From Devosia sp. 1566 (GTDB lineage Bacteria; Pseudomonadota; Alphaproteobacteria; Rhizobiales; Devosiaceae), in assembly GCF_004005995.1 (NCBI RefSeq), contig NZ_CP034767.1, forward strand, positions 2,914,001 through 2,978,000: a stretch of 64,000 bases of DNA. The letters run 5' to 3'. The notes beneath the pieces are model-generated. The model did not search any database, was not told the DNA's origin, and saw only the letters and a program-made list of their open reading frames with translations. Of the stretch, positions 17,060 through 26,076 are shown piece after piece. Within the stretch, counting starts at the first letter, position 1. Every line of letters starts with the position of its first letter. A program made the position numbers and the translations under genes.

Positions 17060-18100
17060 TTGCACCCCATCTTCGCTACGCTCATCGTTCTCGCCGCCGG
17101 CATTGGCGCCTGGCTTGGCACCCGGCTGGTGGAACGCCATGCCAGCCGCTGGGGCCTTGTCCAGGCGCCCAATGTCCGCTCGTCCCATGCCCTGCCGACG
17201 CCACGCGGCGGGGGTATAGCCATAGCCGTGGCGGCCGTTATGGCCGGGTTGACCTTTGGCCTTGGCGGCACCCCGCTGCTCGTGCCTGTAGCAGCTCTGG
17301 CTGCCGCGGCGGCGGCGCTGGGTTTTGCCGACGATCTGTTGGATCTTTCGCCTGCCCTGCGCTTTCCGCTGCAGATCGCGCTCTTTGCCCTGTTATACGT
17401 CCTTGTTTCACCCTTACCCGCACTGGCCCTCGGCCCCCATTGGAGCCTTGCCGGCGCTCTGCTGGCCATTCTGGTTGTTCTGGTGGGCGTCTGGTGGCTC
17501 AATCTCTTCAACTTCATCGATGGCATTGACGGAATAGCTGCAAGCCAGGCCATTCTGGTGCTGCTGGGCGCAGCTTGTATCTGGTGCCTGACGGCCGGTG
17601 CGACGGCGCCATCCGCGGTGTTCTGGCTGTCTCTCGCGATCGCGGCGGCGGCGGCCGGGTTTTTGCAGCGCAACTGGCCACCGGCCCGCATTTTCATGGG
17701 CGATGCCGGCTCCTATGGCCTCGCCTTCCTCGTGTTCGCCATTGCCCTGCTCACAATTGCCGACGGAGCCCTGCCCTATGCCAGCTGGCTGATCCTGCCC
17801 GCAGCCACGGTAACAGATGCGACGGTTACCCTGTTGCGCCGGCTGGCGCGCGGGGAAAAGCCGTGGCAGGCACACCGCCGCCACGCTTACCAACAACTGG
17901 CCCGGCGCTGGGGCCACCAAACGGTGACGCTCCTGTTTGCCGCTCTGACCGCGTTATGGACCGCCCCCCTTGCGGCAGCGGCGGCTATGCTCCCCGCATG
18001 GCAATGGCCGCTGGCGCTGCTGGCTTATGCTCCCCTGATCGTAGTTGCCACCGCAGCCGGTGCCGGCAGCGCCGCAGAAACTTCGCTCCGGGTGGCCTAG
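17060..18100 (+). CDS. WecA/MraY-family polyprenyl-phosphate sugar-1-phosphate transferase
   Basis: Integral membrane initiating transferase that moves a hexosamine-1-phosphate from a UDP-sugar to undecaprenyl phosphate. The 346 residues hold about ten helices. The three family signatures are present: DDLLDL near residue 91, NFIDGIDGIA near 151 and FMGDAGSYG near 212. A basic cytoplasmic loop HRRHAYQQ near 273 is the usual carbohydrate-recognition segment. Its stop shares the palindrome CTAG with the stop of the convergent dehydratase. Together they look like the initiation pair for O-antigen or exopolysaccharide repeat units: dehydratase for the first sugar, transferase for lipid loading. 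Confidence 0.92.
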   Translation: MHPIFATLIVLAAGIGAWLGTRLVERHASRWGLVQAPNVRSSHALPTPRGGGIAIAVAAVMAGLTFGLGGTPLLVPVAALAAAAAALGFADDLLDLSPALRFPLQIALFALLYVLVSPLPALALGPHWSLAGALLAILVVLVGVWWLNLFNFIDGIDGIAASQAILVLLGAACIWCLTAGATAPSAVFWLSLAIAAAAAGFLQRNWPPARIFMGDAGSYGLAFLVFAIALLTIADGALPYASWLILPAATVTDATVTLLRRLARGEKPWQAHRRHAYQQLARRWGHQTVTLLFAALTALWTAPLAAAAAMLPAWQWPLALLAYAPLIVVATAAGAGSAAETSLRVA

Positions 18101-20043
18101 GCGATCATCCGGATCGGCGCAGTCTCCGTAATCCGACCAAACAGCTCTGTGCGCGCCGCGGCCTCGTCGCCGCGCTTGATAGCGGCTTGCAGCGCTTCGA
18201 GGGCGTCGGGCACTTCATGGGCGCCGTTGCGCAGCGTGGCGCGCAATATCTTGGGGTGCCGCGTGGGATGGGCGCTGCTGGCGTCGTAGAACAGTTCTTC
18301 GAACATCTTTTCGCCCGGCCGGCTGCCGACCGTCACGATCTCGATGCTGCCCCCCGGATTGTCGCCGTCGCGCACCGTTTGACCCGCAAGTTGGATCATG
18401 TTGCGCGCCAGATCCGAGATTTTGACCGGCGCTCCCATTTCGAGCAAGAACACGTCCCCGCCGTCGGAAAGCGCCCCGGCCTGCACGATCAGCTCGGCCG
18501 CCTCGTGGATGGACATGAAATAGCGCGTCATCGCCGGATCGGTCAGCGTCACCGGCCCGCCCTTGGCGATCTGCTCGCGAAACAGCGGCACCACCGAGCC
18601 GTTGGAGCCCAGCACATTGCCAAAGCGCACCGCACAAAAGCGCTGCCCGGTGCCGGCCGCTTCGGCCAGCCCCGCATAATGGCGCATGATCAGCTCGGCC
18701 CAGCGCTTGGTGGCGCCCATCACATTGGTGGGCCGCACCGCCTTGTCGGAAGAAATCAGCACGAACTGCTCCACCCCTGCCTCAAAGGCAGCGCGGGTGA
18801 TGCAAAGCGAGCCAAACACATTGTTGCGCATGCCTTCGAGCGCATTGGCTTCCACCAGCGGCACATGTTTGTGGGCAGCAGCGTGAAACAGCACATCGAT
18901 CCGGGCGCAGTTCAGCGCGCGGCGCACCGCGGCTTCGTCGGTAACGGAAGCCAGCACCGGCACGATCTCGGCATCGGTCTGCTCGATCAGTTCGCGGTGG
19001 ATGTTGTAAAGCGCAAATTCGTTCTGCTCCAGCAGCACCAGCCGCTGTGGCGACCAACGCACGACCAGCCTGCACAATTCCGAGCCGATCGAGCCGCCCG
19101 CCCCGGTGACAAGAATGGAGCGCCCGCGGATCATCTCCCCCAAAAGCTCTGCATCGGCCGGCACCGAGGAGCGCCCCAGCAGTTCATCGATGTCGATCTC
19201 GCGGATCTGGTTGACCAGATATTTGCCCGCCAGCAGATCGGCGATATGGGGCAGCGTGCGGATCTTGATGGGGTGGCGCGTCAGATCGGCCACGATGCGC
19301 TGCCGCTGGGCCGAAGTCACCGAAGGCATGGACAGGATCACTTCCTGAATGCCGAAATTGGCGATCAGCTGGGGCAGATAGTCCGGCGAATAAACCCGCA
19401 GCCCCGCTACGTCACGTCCCTGCAGCGCGCGGCTATCGTCCAGAAATCCGGCGATCAAGCGCCGCCCTTGCGAGCGCAATGCCATGGCCAACTGCGAGCC
19501 GGCTTCCCCGGCGCCATAGATCAGGATTTGCCCCGATTTCAGCTGGTCGTCGCGCGGCGCCCAGATGAACTGCTTGGCGGCAAAGCGGCTGCCCGCGATG
19601 AACAGCAGCCCGATCATCCAGTAAAAAAACGGCACCGATCGCGGCACAATGCCATTGCCGGCCATTTCGGTTACGAACACCACCGCCACCCATGCCATCG
19701 CGGCGAGGGTCATGGCCTGCAGCATGGTCCAGATTGCCCGCTCGGGCAGGTAGCGGATCACGGCGCGATAAAGGCCGTGCCGGATGAAGATGGGAATGGC
19801 TACCAGTGGCGCAGCCGCAATCAGCAGCCATTGCGCGGGCGTGGGCACAAAGGGGGCGCTGTAGCGCAGCGAATAGCTCACCCAAACCGCGCCGGCCAGA
19901 ACCACGGCGTCAAAGCCGATCAGCAGGACCCGCTTTGCCGGACGAGGCATGGCACCTAGGGCCGTTCTGAACCGTTCCAAAAGCGCCAAGATCAACTCAA
20001 ATTCCCATGCATACGCCAAGCCGCCGACGCACCACCTGGCCAT
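18097..20043 (-). CDS. FlaA1/CapD/WbpM-type membrane-anchored UDP-sugar 4,6-dehydratase
   Basis: About 617-648 residues depending on the start. Four membrane helices occupy roughly residues 37-155. A first Rossmann fold (GAGEAGSQLA near 176) and a second, catalytic SDR domain (VTGAGGSIGSELC near 312) follow. The catalytic block SSDKAVRPTNVMGATKR has the Met-x-x-x-Lys replacement of the usual Tyr-x-x-x-Lys that is typical of this family. It makes UDP-4-keto-6-deoxyhexosamine, the precursor of N-acetylquinovosamine/fucosamine-type sugars. The 20043 start is the longest option; ATG at 19950 directly before PRPAKRVLLIG is also plausible. Confidence 0.9.
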   Translation of the reverse strand: MARWCVGGLAYAWEFELILALLERFRTALGAMPRPAKRVLLIGFDAVVLAGAVWVSYSLRYSAPFVPTPAQWLLIAAAPLVAIPIFIRHGLYRAVIRYLPERAIWTMLQAMTLAAMAWVAVVFVTEMAGNGIVPRSVPFFYWMIGLLFIAGSRFAAKQFIWAPRDDQLKSGQILIYGAGEAGSQLAMALRSQGRRLIAGFLDDSRALQGRDVAGLRVYSPDYLPQLIANFGIQEVILSMPSVTSAQRQRIVADLTRHPIKIRTLPHIADLLAGKYLVNQIREIDIDELLGRSSVPADAELLGEMIRGRSILVTGAGGSIGSELCRLVVRWSPQRLVLLEQNEFALYNIHRELIEQTDAEIVPVLASVTDEAAVRRALNCARIDVLFHAAAHKHVPLVEANALEGMRNNVFGSLCITRAAFEAGVEQFVLISSDKAVRPTNVMGATKRWAELIMRHYAGLAEAAGTGQRFCAVRFGNVLGSNGSVVPLFREQIAKGGPVTLTDPAMTRYFMSIHEAAELIVQAGALSDGGDVFLLEMGAPVKISDLARNMIQLAGQTVRDGDNPGGSIEIVTVGSRPGEKMFEELFYDASSAHPTRHPKILRATLRNGAHEVPDALEALQAAIKRGDEAAARTELFGRITETAPIRMIA

Positions 20044-20186
20044 TAGTTACCCCGACGGGGCGTCCAGGAGAAGTGTATGCGGCACACACCTGGGCTTAAA
20101 TAGGACGCAGCCGCCGCTCAATGCCGCGGTGGAAGCGCTGAACCTGCGTCAAAAGAGCTAGTCAGGGCGGGCACCGGCCCCTGGCT

Positions 20187-20963
20187 TTATGGCGTATTGA
20201 GCACGTCCTTGATGAAGCGGTAGTGGCCGGCAGTCAGGCCCCCATCCACGGGGATGGTGACGCCGGTAATGCCTGACGCGGCGTCCGAAGCCAAGAACAG
20301 CACGGCATTGGCCACTTCCTCGGGCACCACCATGCGCCCCATCGGGTAATGCGGCAGCACCTTGTCGAGCAGATGCGGGTTCGCCTCCAGTCGATGGTCC
20401 CAGGCAGCCGTTCGCACGGAGCCGGGCGCCACCACATTGGCGCGCACACCGCGCGCACCCAGTTCCACTGCGATCGCCTTGCCATAGGCGATTAGCCCGG
20501 CCTTGGCCGCGGCATAGGCCGGATTGCCGAAATGCTGCAGCCCGTTGACCGAGGAAATCAACACCACATTGCCCGCGCCCCGCTCGGCCATGCCAGCAGC
20601 GATGGGGTCAACCAGTGCATAAGCGCCATTGAGGTTGATGGCCATTTCGCTGGCCCAAACCGCATCATCGAGCTGCCCGAAATGCTCGGCGCGGGTGTAG
20701 CCGGCATTGGCGATCACCGCATCGGGCACGCCATTGGTCGCCAGGTGCGCCTGGACGGCCTGGCGCGTGCCCGCGGAATCGGTCTGGTCAAAGAGGATGC
20801 GAGCGGAGAGCGGCAGGCCTTCCAGCATCCCCAGATCGCGATCGGCGCCAACCACCTGCGCGCCCGCCGCAGCGAATTTTTCCACCAGTACCCGGCCAAT
20901 GCCGCCGCCAGCGCCCGAAATCAGCACCGTCTTGCCCCCAAGCCCCAAGAAAGCCTGCGTCAT
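20187..20963 (-). CDS. Short-chain dehydrogenase/reductase
   Basis: Classical SDR of 258 residues. It has the cofactor loop ISGAGGGIGRVL near residue 15, NAG near 88, catalytic Ser in LISSVNG near 137 with YAAAKAG (Tyr/Lys) near 150, and the C-terminal VDGG. The reading frame is open to 21080, but the ATG at 20963 has GGAG nine bases upstream and a family-typical N-terminus. The substrate cannot be named from sequence. Its place between polysaccharide genes and the opg operon makes a sugar or polyol plausible. Confidence 0.88.
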   Translation of the reverse strand: MTQAFLGLGGKTVLISGAGGGIGRVLVEKFAAAGAQVVGADRDLGMLEGLPLSARILFDQTDSAGTRQAVQAHLATNGVPDAVIANAGYTRAEHFGQLDDAVWASEMAINLNGAYALVDPIAAGMAERGAGNVVLISSVNGLQHFGNPAYAAAKAGLIAYGKAIAVELGARGVRANVVAPGSVRTAAWDHRLEANPHLLDKVLPHYPMGRMVVPEEVANAVLFLASDAASGITGVTIPVDGGLTAGHYRFIKDVLNTP

Positions 20964-21140
20964 CCCTGCCATCTCCATCTGGTCTGCGCGAAACCGGCGG
21001 CCATAGGTGCCGGTGCAATCAACGTTCTGCACGCGCGGTGATATACGGCCGATCAGGGAGCGTGAAAGCGTCTTTTGCACCCGCCGCGAGAAATTCGCTG
21101 CGCAAGAGCTCAGGCTGCGGCGGCGGCTTTCGCCAAGAAC

Positions 21141-22370
21141 TCAGGCGGGAGCAGGTGATGACCGGCGCCGCAGCCGGGCTGTTTGCACCAGCGTCCAGGC
21201 CAGCAGCAATTGCATGGCCAGGCCCGCCAGCAACATGGCCCCATCCAGCAGCGGATCGGGCGAAACCCCGGTCTTGATCGTTTGCAGCGCCATGCTGATC
21301 AATGTGCCGGTGGCAAAAACCGCAAGACCCTGCTGGCCCATCCAGCGCAAGGGCGCGGCATAGGGCGACCCCGCGATCTGTCGGGTCCAGGGCAGGCAGG
21401 CAAAGACATAAAACAGCGCCAGGGCATGCAGCAGCCGCGGCAGCGCCAGATAGGTCTTGTCGAACCAGGTGATGTAGAACGGCAGCCCGGCCCGGCTCAG
21501 CGCCCCTAACACCCCGCGCCCCGCTTCCGCCAGCGCCGGAATGCGCGCCCACAGCAGCACGAACAGCACAAAGCCGAGCGCCACGCGGAACAAGGTCTTG
21601 TTGGCCGGCACCAAGCTTTCCCCCACTTTCATCGCCGCGCCCGAAAGCAAGCCGACGATAAAAAGGATCTGCCAGGACAGCGGCCCCAGGAACCAGCCGC
21701 CTGGGGCGGGATAGCTGGGGAAATTGAGCCGGAACTGCCCCGCCACTATCCAGACCAGCACCGAGCCCGCCATCACCCAGAGCGGTTTGCGCAGCCCGGC
21801 CCAAAGCAGCGCCGGCGTCGCCAGGAGCAGCACAAAATATAGGGGCAAGATATTGAGATAGCCCAGCTGGTGGCTCAGCAGCGGAATGCCGATCATCACT
21901 CCGAGCGGCTGCTTGAACAGCGCCGCCACATTGTTGGTGAGCAACATATTGGGCAGGCCGAACCACAAGGCGCCCGCGGCAAAGATCGCCAGCGTCACCA
22001 CCGTCATAGTCAGGTGCACGAGATAAAGCTGGCGCGCCCGCGCCCAAACCTTGGCCAGCCCCGCCCAGAACGAGCCGGTGCGAAAGCTATTGGAATAGGC
22101 CAGCCCCGCCGCCAAACCCGACATGAACACAAAGGCTTCCGCCGCGTCGGAAAAGCCGAAATTGCGGCTGGTGAAATTCTCGTAGATCGTGCCCGGCACA
22201 TGGTTGATGAAGATCATCACCAGCGCCAGGCCGCGAAACATGTCGAGCCGCGGATCGCGCCGGCTGGCGGGGGCACTCGCCTCCCGCGCCAGCGCTCCGC
22301 TGGCAGTGCCCCTGGTCCTTAAGGTGTGCCCTGCCTGGGTCCGGCTGACCGCCGGCTCAAGCGTGGACAT
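21141..22370 (-). CDS. opgC: OpgC protein, periplasmic-glucan succinyltransferase
   Basis: A 409-residue acyltransferase-like membrane protein with about ten helices from residue 45 on, after a hydrophilic N-terminal 40 residues. The LDMFRGLALVMIFINHVPG signature opens the membrane part and is typical of OpgC. The enzyme adds succinyl groups to osmoregulated periplasmic glucans, making them anionic. Its start overlaps the end of opgH by 14 bases. The opgG-(small gene)-opgH-opgC order matches the opgGIHC operon described in Rhodobacter sphaeroides. Confidence 0.93.
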   Translation of the reverse strand: MSTLEPAVSRTQAGHTLRTRGTASGALAREASAPASRRDPRLDMFRGLALVMIFINHVPGTIYENFTSRNFGFSDAAEAFVFMSGLAAGLAYSNSFRTGSFWAGLAKVWARARQLYLVHLTMTVVTLAIFAAGALWFGLPNMLLTNNVAALFKQPLGVMIGIPLLSHQLGYLNILPLYFVLLLATPALLWAGLRKPLWVMAGSVLVWIVAGQFRLNFPSYPAPGGWFLGPLSWQILFIVGLLSGAAMKVGESLVPANKTLFRVALGFVLFVLLWARIPALAEAGRGVLGALSRAGLPFYITWFDKTYLALPRLLHALALFYVFACLPWTRQIAGSPYAAPLRWMGQQGLAVFATGTLISMALQTIKTGVSPDPLLDGAMLLAGLAMQLLLAWTLVQTARLRRRSSPAPA

Positions 22371-24165
22371 GCTGGCCGATCTTGCTCGCTGTCAGGTCCG
22401 TTTCCGGCTTGCCCTGCCATTGCTCCATGATGGCCACATGCTCCTTCATCACAGGGGTGATGCACTGCTCGGTCGGCGTGCGGAACAGCCTTGGCAGTTT
22501 CGATTTCGTCGAGGCATGCGAGCTCGCGGCAATCAACACTGGCGCAAGGATCGCGGGCAGCATGGCAGGCGCCAGCCAGAGCGCCGCCCCGGGCGCGAGG
22601 GCGAGGGTCAGCCCCAGCGTCACCACGCCCGTCAGCACGATCCACCAGCTTGCGGACCAGGCCTGCCGCAGCGTCAACCCGGTTTGCGCCCGGTGGGTGG
22701 CGGGCCAGCCGCCATCGATCCCCAGCAGCACCTGCACCACCGCCCGGCTTTGCAGCAGCAGCATCACGGGCGCGAGGACCGTGGAAAACACGATCTCCCC
22801 CAGCACCGACAAGAGGGCCACGCCCGTGCCCCCAACACGCCGGTTCTGCCCGTCCACCATGCCACGCAAGAGGATCAGCAGTTTTGGCAGGACCAGCACC
22901 AGCGCCACGGCAAGCCCCAGCCCCCAGATGCCGCCCGTCGCCTGCGGCAGCGCCGGCAACACGATCGGCTGGCGCGGAAACACCGCTGCAATAATGCTTG
23001 CCGCCAGCAGCAGCAGCCAGAATGGGGAAGCCATGTAAGCCATGACCCCCTGCACAAAGGTGAACCGGCTCCACCATTTCAGCCCTGGCGCCGCCAGCAG
23101 CCGCCAATGCTGCAGATTGCCCTGGCACCAGCGCCGATCGCGCTTGGCATATTCGATGAGGTTTTCCGGCCCCTCTTCATAGGAGCCCTCGAGCGCGGGA
23201 TCGACCATCACGGTCCAGCCGCCGCGCGACAGCAGCGCGGCTTCCACATAATCGTGGCTCAAAATATGCCCGCCCAGCGGCGGCTTGCCCGACAACACCG
23301 GCAGCCCGCAATTGGCGGCAAAGGCGCTTACCCGCACAATGGCATTATGCCCCCAATAGGGCCCTTCGCGCCCCTGCATCAGCGCCGCGCCACGCGCAAA
23401 GGCGGGCGACAGATAGCCGGCCGAAAACTGCATGCAACGCCCGAACAGGGTCCTGGCATTGATGACGCGCGGCACGGTTTGCAGCAGCCCCAGGCTCGCG
23501 TCCGCATCCATGCGCCGCGCCAGCTCGCCAATGGTTTCCCCTTCCATCAGGCTGTCGGCATCCAGGATCAGCGCATAATCATAGGCGGCGCCGGAGCGGG
23601 AGATGAAATCCTCGATATTGCCGGCTTTCTTGCCGACATTGTTTTCGCGCCGCCGATAGAAAATCCGCCCAGCCGCCCCGGGCTCGCGGATCAACTGCTC
23701 GAACCACACCGCTTCTTGCGTCGCAGCTTCCAGTGAATTGCTGTCGCTGAGCACGGCGATATGGAAGCGATCCGCGATGCCCAGCGCCACAAGGCTGCGG
23801 TTCATCGCGGCAATGCGCGCAAACACCGCCACGGGGTCCTCGTTATAGATCGGCACCAGGATTGCGGTCAGCCCCTTGGGCTTGGCGCGAGCATCGAATG
23901 CGGGCCGCCGCGCCGGCGTGAACACGCCCAGCACCGCCGCCGTCGCGCCCCAGACCAGCCAGAACCCGCTCAGCCCCACCAGCGCCACGCGCACCAGATC
24001 GAGCACCGAAATGCCGTCCGCGCCCGTATACTGGAGAAAAAGATAGCCGCCCCACAAGCTGGAGCCGGCAGCAACCAGGAGCGCCAGACCCCGCACCAGG
24101 ACTGGCCTCATCATCGCAGGTAAGCCATGAACCGCATGGTTGGCGCCAGTTCCCCTCAGAGCCAC
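22357..24165 (-). CDS. opgH: Glucans biosynthesis glucosyltransferase OpgH (MdoH)
   Basis: Inner-membrane GT2 processive glucosyltransferase that makes the beta-glucan backbone from UDP-glucose. Two helices at the N-terminus (around 18-38 and 55-80) precede a large cytoplasmic domain with PIYNEDP near 103, DADSLMEGE near 200 and the RRWCQGN processivity motif near 345, then six or so helices. At up to 602 residues it lacks the long N-terminal extension of the E. coli protein. The GTG at 24165 overlaps the preceding small gene by ten bases; ATG at 24114 is the next option. No convincing ribosome-binding site precedes either, which fits translational coupling. Confidence 0.93.
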   Translation of the reverse strand: MALRGTGANHAVHGLPAMMRPVLVRGLALLVAAGSSLWGGYLFLQYTGADGISVLDLVRVALVGLSGFWLVWGATAAVLGVFTPARRPAFDARAKPKGLTAILVPIYNEDPVAVFARIAAMNRSLVALGIADRFHIAVLSDSNSLEAATQEAVWFEQLIREPGAAGRIFYRRRENNVGKKAGNIEDFISRSGAAYDYALILDADSLMEGETIGELARRMDADASLGLLQTVPRVINARTLFGRCMQFSAGYLSPAFARGAALMQGREGPYWGHNAIVRVSAFAANCGLPVLSGKPPLGGHILSHDYVEAALLSRGGWTVMVDPALEGSYEEGPENLIEYAKRDRRWCQGNLQHWRLLAAPGLKWWSRFTFVQGVMAYMASPFWLLLLAASIIAAVFPRQPIVLPALPQATGGIWGLGLAVALVLVLPKLLILLRGMVDGQNRRVGGTGVALLSVLGEIVFSTVLAPVMLLLQSRAVVQVLLGIDGGWPATHRAQTGLTLRQAWSASWWIVLTGVVTLGLTLALAPGAALWLAPAMLPAILAPVLIAASSHASTKSKLPRLFRTPTEQCITPVMKEHVAIMEQWQGKPETDLTASKIGQHVHA

Positions 24166-24293
24166 GAGAAGGCAGTTATGGCATTGCGGAGGGCCTGGAA
24201 CAAGGAGCGGCGCCGCTCCAGCTGCTGCTTGGGCATGGGGAGGGGAGCGTCAGGCAAGGCACTGGCAAAGAAGAGGTCGCCATCATACTTCAT
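24156..24293 (-). CDS. Small 45-residue gene between opgG and opgH (OpgI-position candidate)
   Basis: Too short for usual ORF lists. It begins at an ATG inside the last codons of opgG (11-base overlap) and ends ten bases into opgH. The peptide starts MKYDGDLFFASALPDAPLPM and ends with a basic PKQQLERRRSLFQALRN segment. Its position equals that of opgI in the R. sphaeroides opgGIHC operon. The motif ALPDAPLPMPxQ also resembles the N-terminal cytoplasmic tail of longer OpgH proteins, so it may be a detached OpgH N-terminus, natural or caused by a frameshift. Both overlaps favour a translated gene. Confidence 0.55.
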   Translation of the reverse strand: MKYDGDLFFASALPDAPLPMPKQQLERRRSLFQALRNAITAFSWL

Positions 24294-25902
24294 GGGTTGG
24301 CCTCCACTGATACAGCCAGGTTTCGGTCAGCTTGCGGCCGGAGCCCACAAGATAGGCCATGATTTCCATCGGGTTCAAAGCGTCCGCCTCGATATCGAGC
24401 ACCAGCCGCCAGGTGCCATTGGCCGGCACTTTGGACAGCGCGGAATGGCGCACCACGCCGCTCGAGACGGTCGCGAGCACGTCGATACGCGCGTCCTCGG
24501 GCATGCCGGCGAGTTCACCGCCTTTGAAGTCGACGACGAATTTGCGCAGATTGGCGGCATTGGCGACACCCGAGACCCCGCCCTGCCCGGCCCGCGTTTC
24601 GGCGACATAGGCGATTGGCGCGTCTTCACTCGGATCAAGATCGCCCCAGATCAGCTTGTAGCTGAATTCGCGTTCCGACCCCGCCACAACGGGTTCGGCC
24701 GGGATCCAGAACGAAACGATGTTGTCGTCCACCTCGAGTGTCGAAGGAATTTCGATCAACCTGACCGTCCCTTCGCCCCAATTGCCAATTGGCTCGATGC
24801 GCACCGAAGGGCGGCGCTCGTAATGGGCGCCGGCATCCTGGTAAGTCTCGAAATCGCGGCCGCGCTGATAAAGACCGAACGCGCGTGGATTGTTTTCCCA
24901 CAGATAGGAATTGCCCAGCGCATCGGTATTGCTGAGCGCGCGCCACAGCACTTCCCCGTTCTCGCGCTCGATCAGCAAGCCATTGCTGTCATGCACTTGC
25001 GGCCGGTAATCGTCAAAGCCGGCGCGATTGGCTTCGGCATAAAGGAACATCGAGGTCAGCGGCGCTATACCCAGTTCCTTGACGTCCTCGCGGAAGTACA
25101 GGCGCGCCGTCACATCCATGGCCGTGGCCTGGTTGGTGTCGCTGCCCGGGGTGAACACAAAGCGGTAAGCGCCGGCAAGGCTCGGGCCCTCAAGCGCGGC
25201 ATAAACCACCAGCGGCTCGTCGCCTTGTGGCTTTTGCAGGTAGAACTCGGAAAAGCGCGGAAACTCCTCGGGCCCCTCGACCCAGGAATTAAGCACCACA
25301 CCGCGTGCGCTCAGCCCATAAACATTGTCCCGCCCCAGCGCGCGGAAATAGCTCGCGCCCAGAAACGAAATCAGCTCATCCCAGGCTTCGGGGCGGTTGA
25401 GCGGATAGTTGAGGCGAAAGCCCGCAATGCCGGGGAATGGCTGAGCGTGGGCGGCGGCATCCACTTCGGTATCGTGGTACTCAAAATCGTCGGCGCTGAA
25501 TTCCATGGGGTGCGCCACCCCGCCTTCGATCTCGTAGATGCGGATCGGCTCGGCAAACAACCAGCCCAGATGGAAGCCATGCACCTGGTAGCCGTGGTCA
25601 TCGCCGGCCCACTTGGCGCGCTCGCCACGATATTGGATGCGCCGATAAGCGTCGTAATCAAGCCCGGTAAAGCTTTCCGGCAGGTTGAACACCGGCTTCT
25701 GGTAAGGGGCTGCGCCGATATCCTTCATGCGCGCGCTGAACGCGTCGAAATCAAAGGCAAATTCCTGCCGCTCCTCGAGTGCGGCATAAGCCGTGCTCGA
25801 AAGCGAAGTCGTCGACAGGAGCGCCAGGCCGGCGCCCATGATGTGCAGAAAATGGCGTCGATTCGGCAGCTCAAGGCGTGAACGCGTCAACTCAGTACCC
25901 AA
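24283..25902 (-). CDS. opgG: Periplasmic glucan biosynthesis protein OpgG/OpgD with Tat signal
   Basis: A 539-residue periplasmic protein required for forming and shaping the OPG backbone. The N-terminus has a twin-arginine motif (NRRHFLHIMG, Arg 15-16) with a hydrophobic stretch and an A-Y-A cleavage site near residue 39, as in OpgD of E. coli. The body holds family blocks such as AYRRIQYRGERAKWA and GYQVHGFHLGWLF. The start is TTG at 25902 by default and is not well supported; the Tat motif must be inside the protein. It is the first gene of the opg operon. Confidence 0.92.
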   Translation of the reverse strand: MGTELTRSRLELPNRRHFLHIMGAGLALLSTTSLSSTAYAALEERQEFAFDFDAFSARMKDIGAAPYQKPVFNLPESFTGLDYDAYRRIQYRGERAKWAGDDHGYQVHGFHLGWLFAEPIRIYEIEGGVAHPMEFSADDFEYHDTEVDAAAHAQPFPGIAGFRLNYPLNRPEAWDELISFLGASYFRALGRDNVYGLSARGVVLNSWVEGPEEFPRFSEFYLQKPQGDEPLVVYAALEGPSLAGAYRFVFTPGSDTNQATAMDVTARLYFREDVKELGIAPLTSMFLYAEANRAGFDDYRPQVHDSNGLLIERENGEVLWRALSNTDALGNSYLWENNPRAFGLYQRGRDFETYQDAGAHYERRPSVRIEPIGNWGEGTVRLIEIPSTLEVDDNIVSFWIPAEPVVAGSEREFSYKLIWGDLDPSEDAPIAYVAETRAGQGGVSGVANAANLRKFVVDFKGGELAGMPEDARIDVLATVSSGVVRHSALSKVPANGTWRLVLDIEADALNPMEIMAYLVGSGRKLTETWLYQWRPTHEV

Positions 25903-26076
25903 TAGGTTTGGCTCTATGCTCTTTCGGCAAATTCCGAATGGCGCATAGCCGTAAAAGTTGACGCATGGATGATATGCAACATCGGCATAACTTGGGCGGA
26001 CCAGTCACACCCGTTTGCAAGCCCCAATCTGTGGCAAGAAGGACACAGTTTCGTGAGCCAAGCGCTGCCCTGCCCG

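Noticed and set aside
17575..19959. 794-codon plus-strand open frame
   Set aside because: Antisense to the CapD-type dehydratase and overlapping the WecA-like gene; no domain signs.
24127..25881. 584-codon plus-strand open frame
   Set aside because: Antisense to opgG; the real OpgG protein is clear on the other strand.
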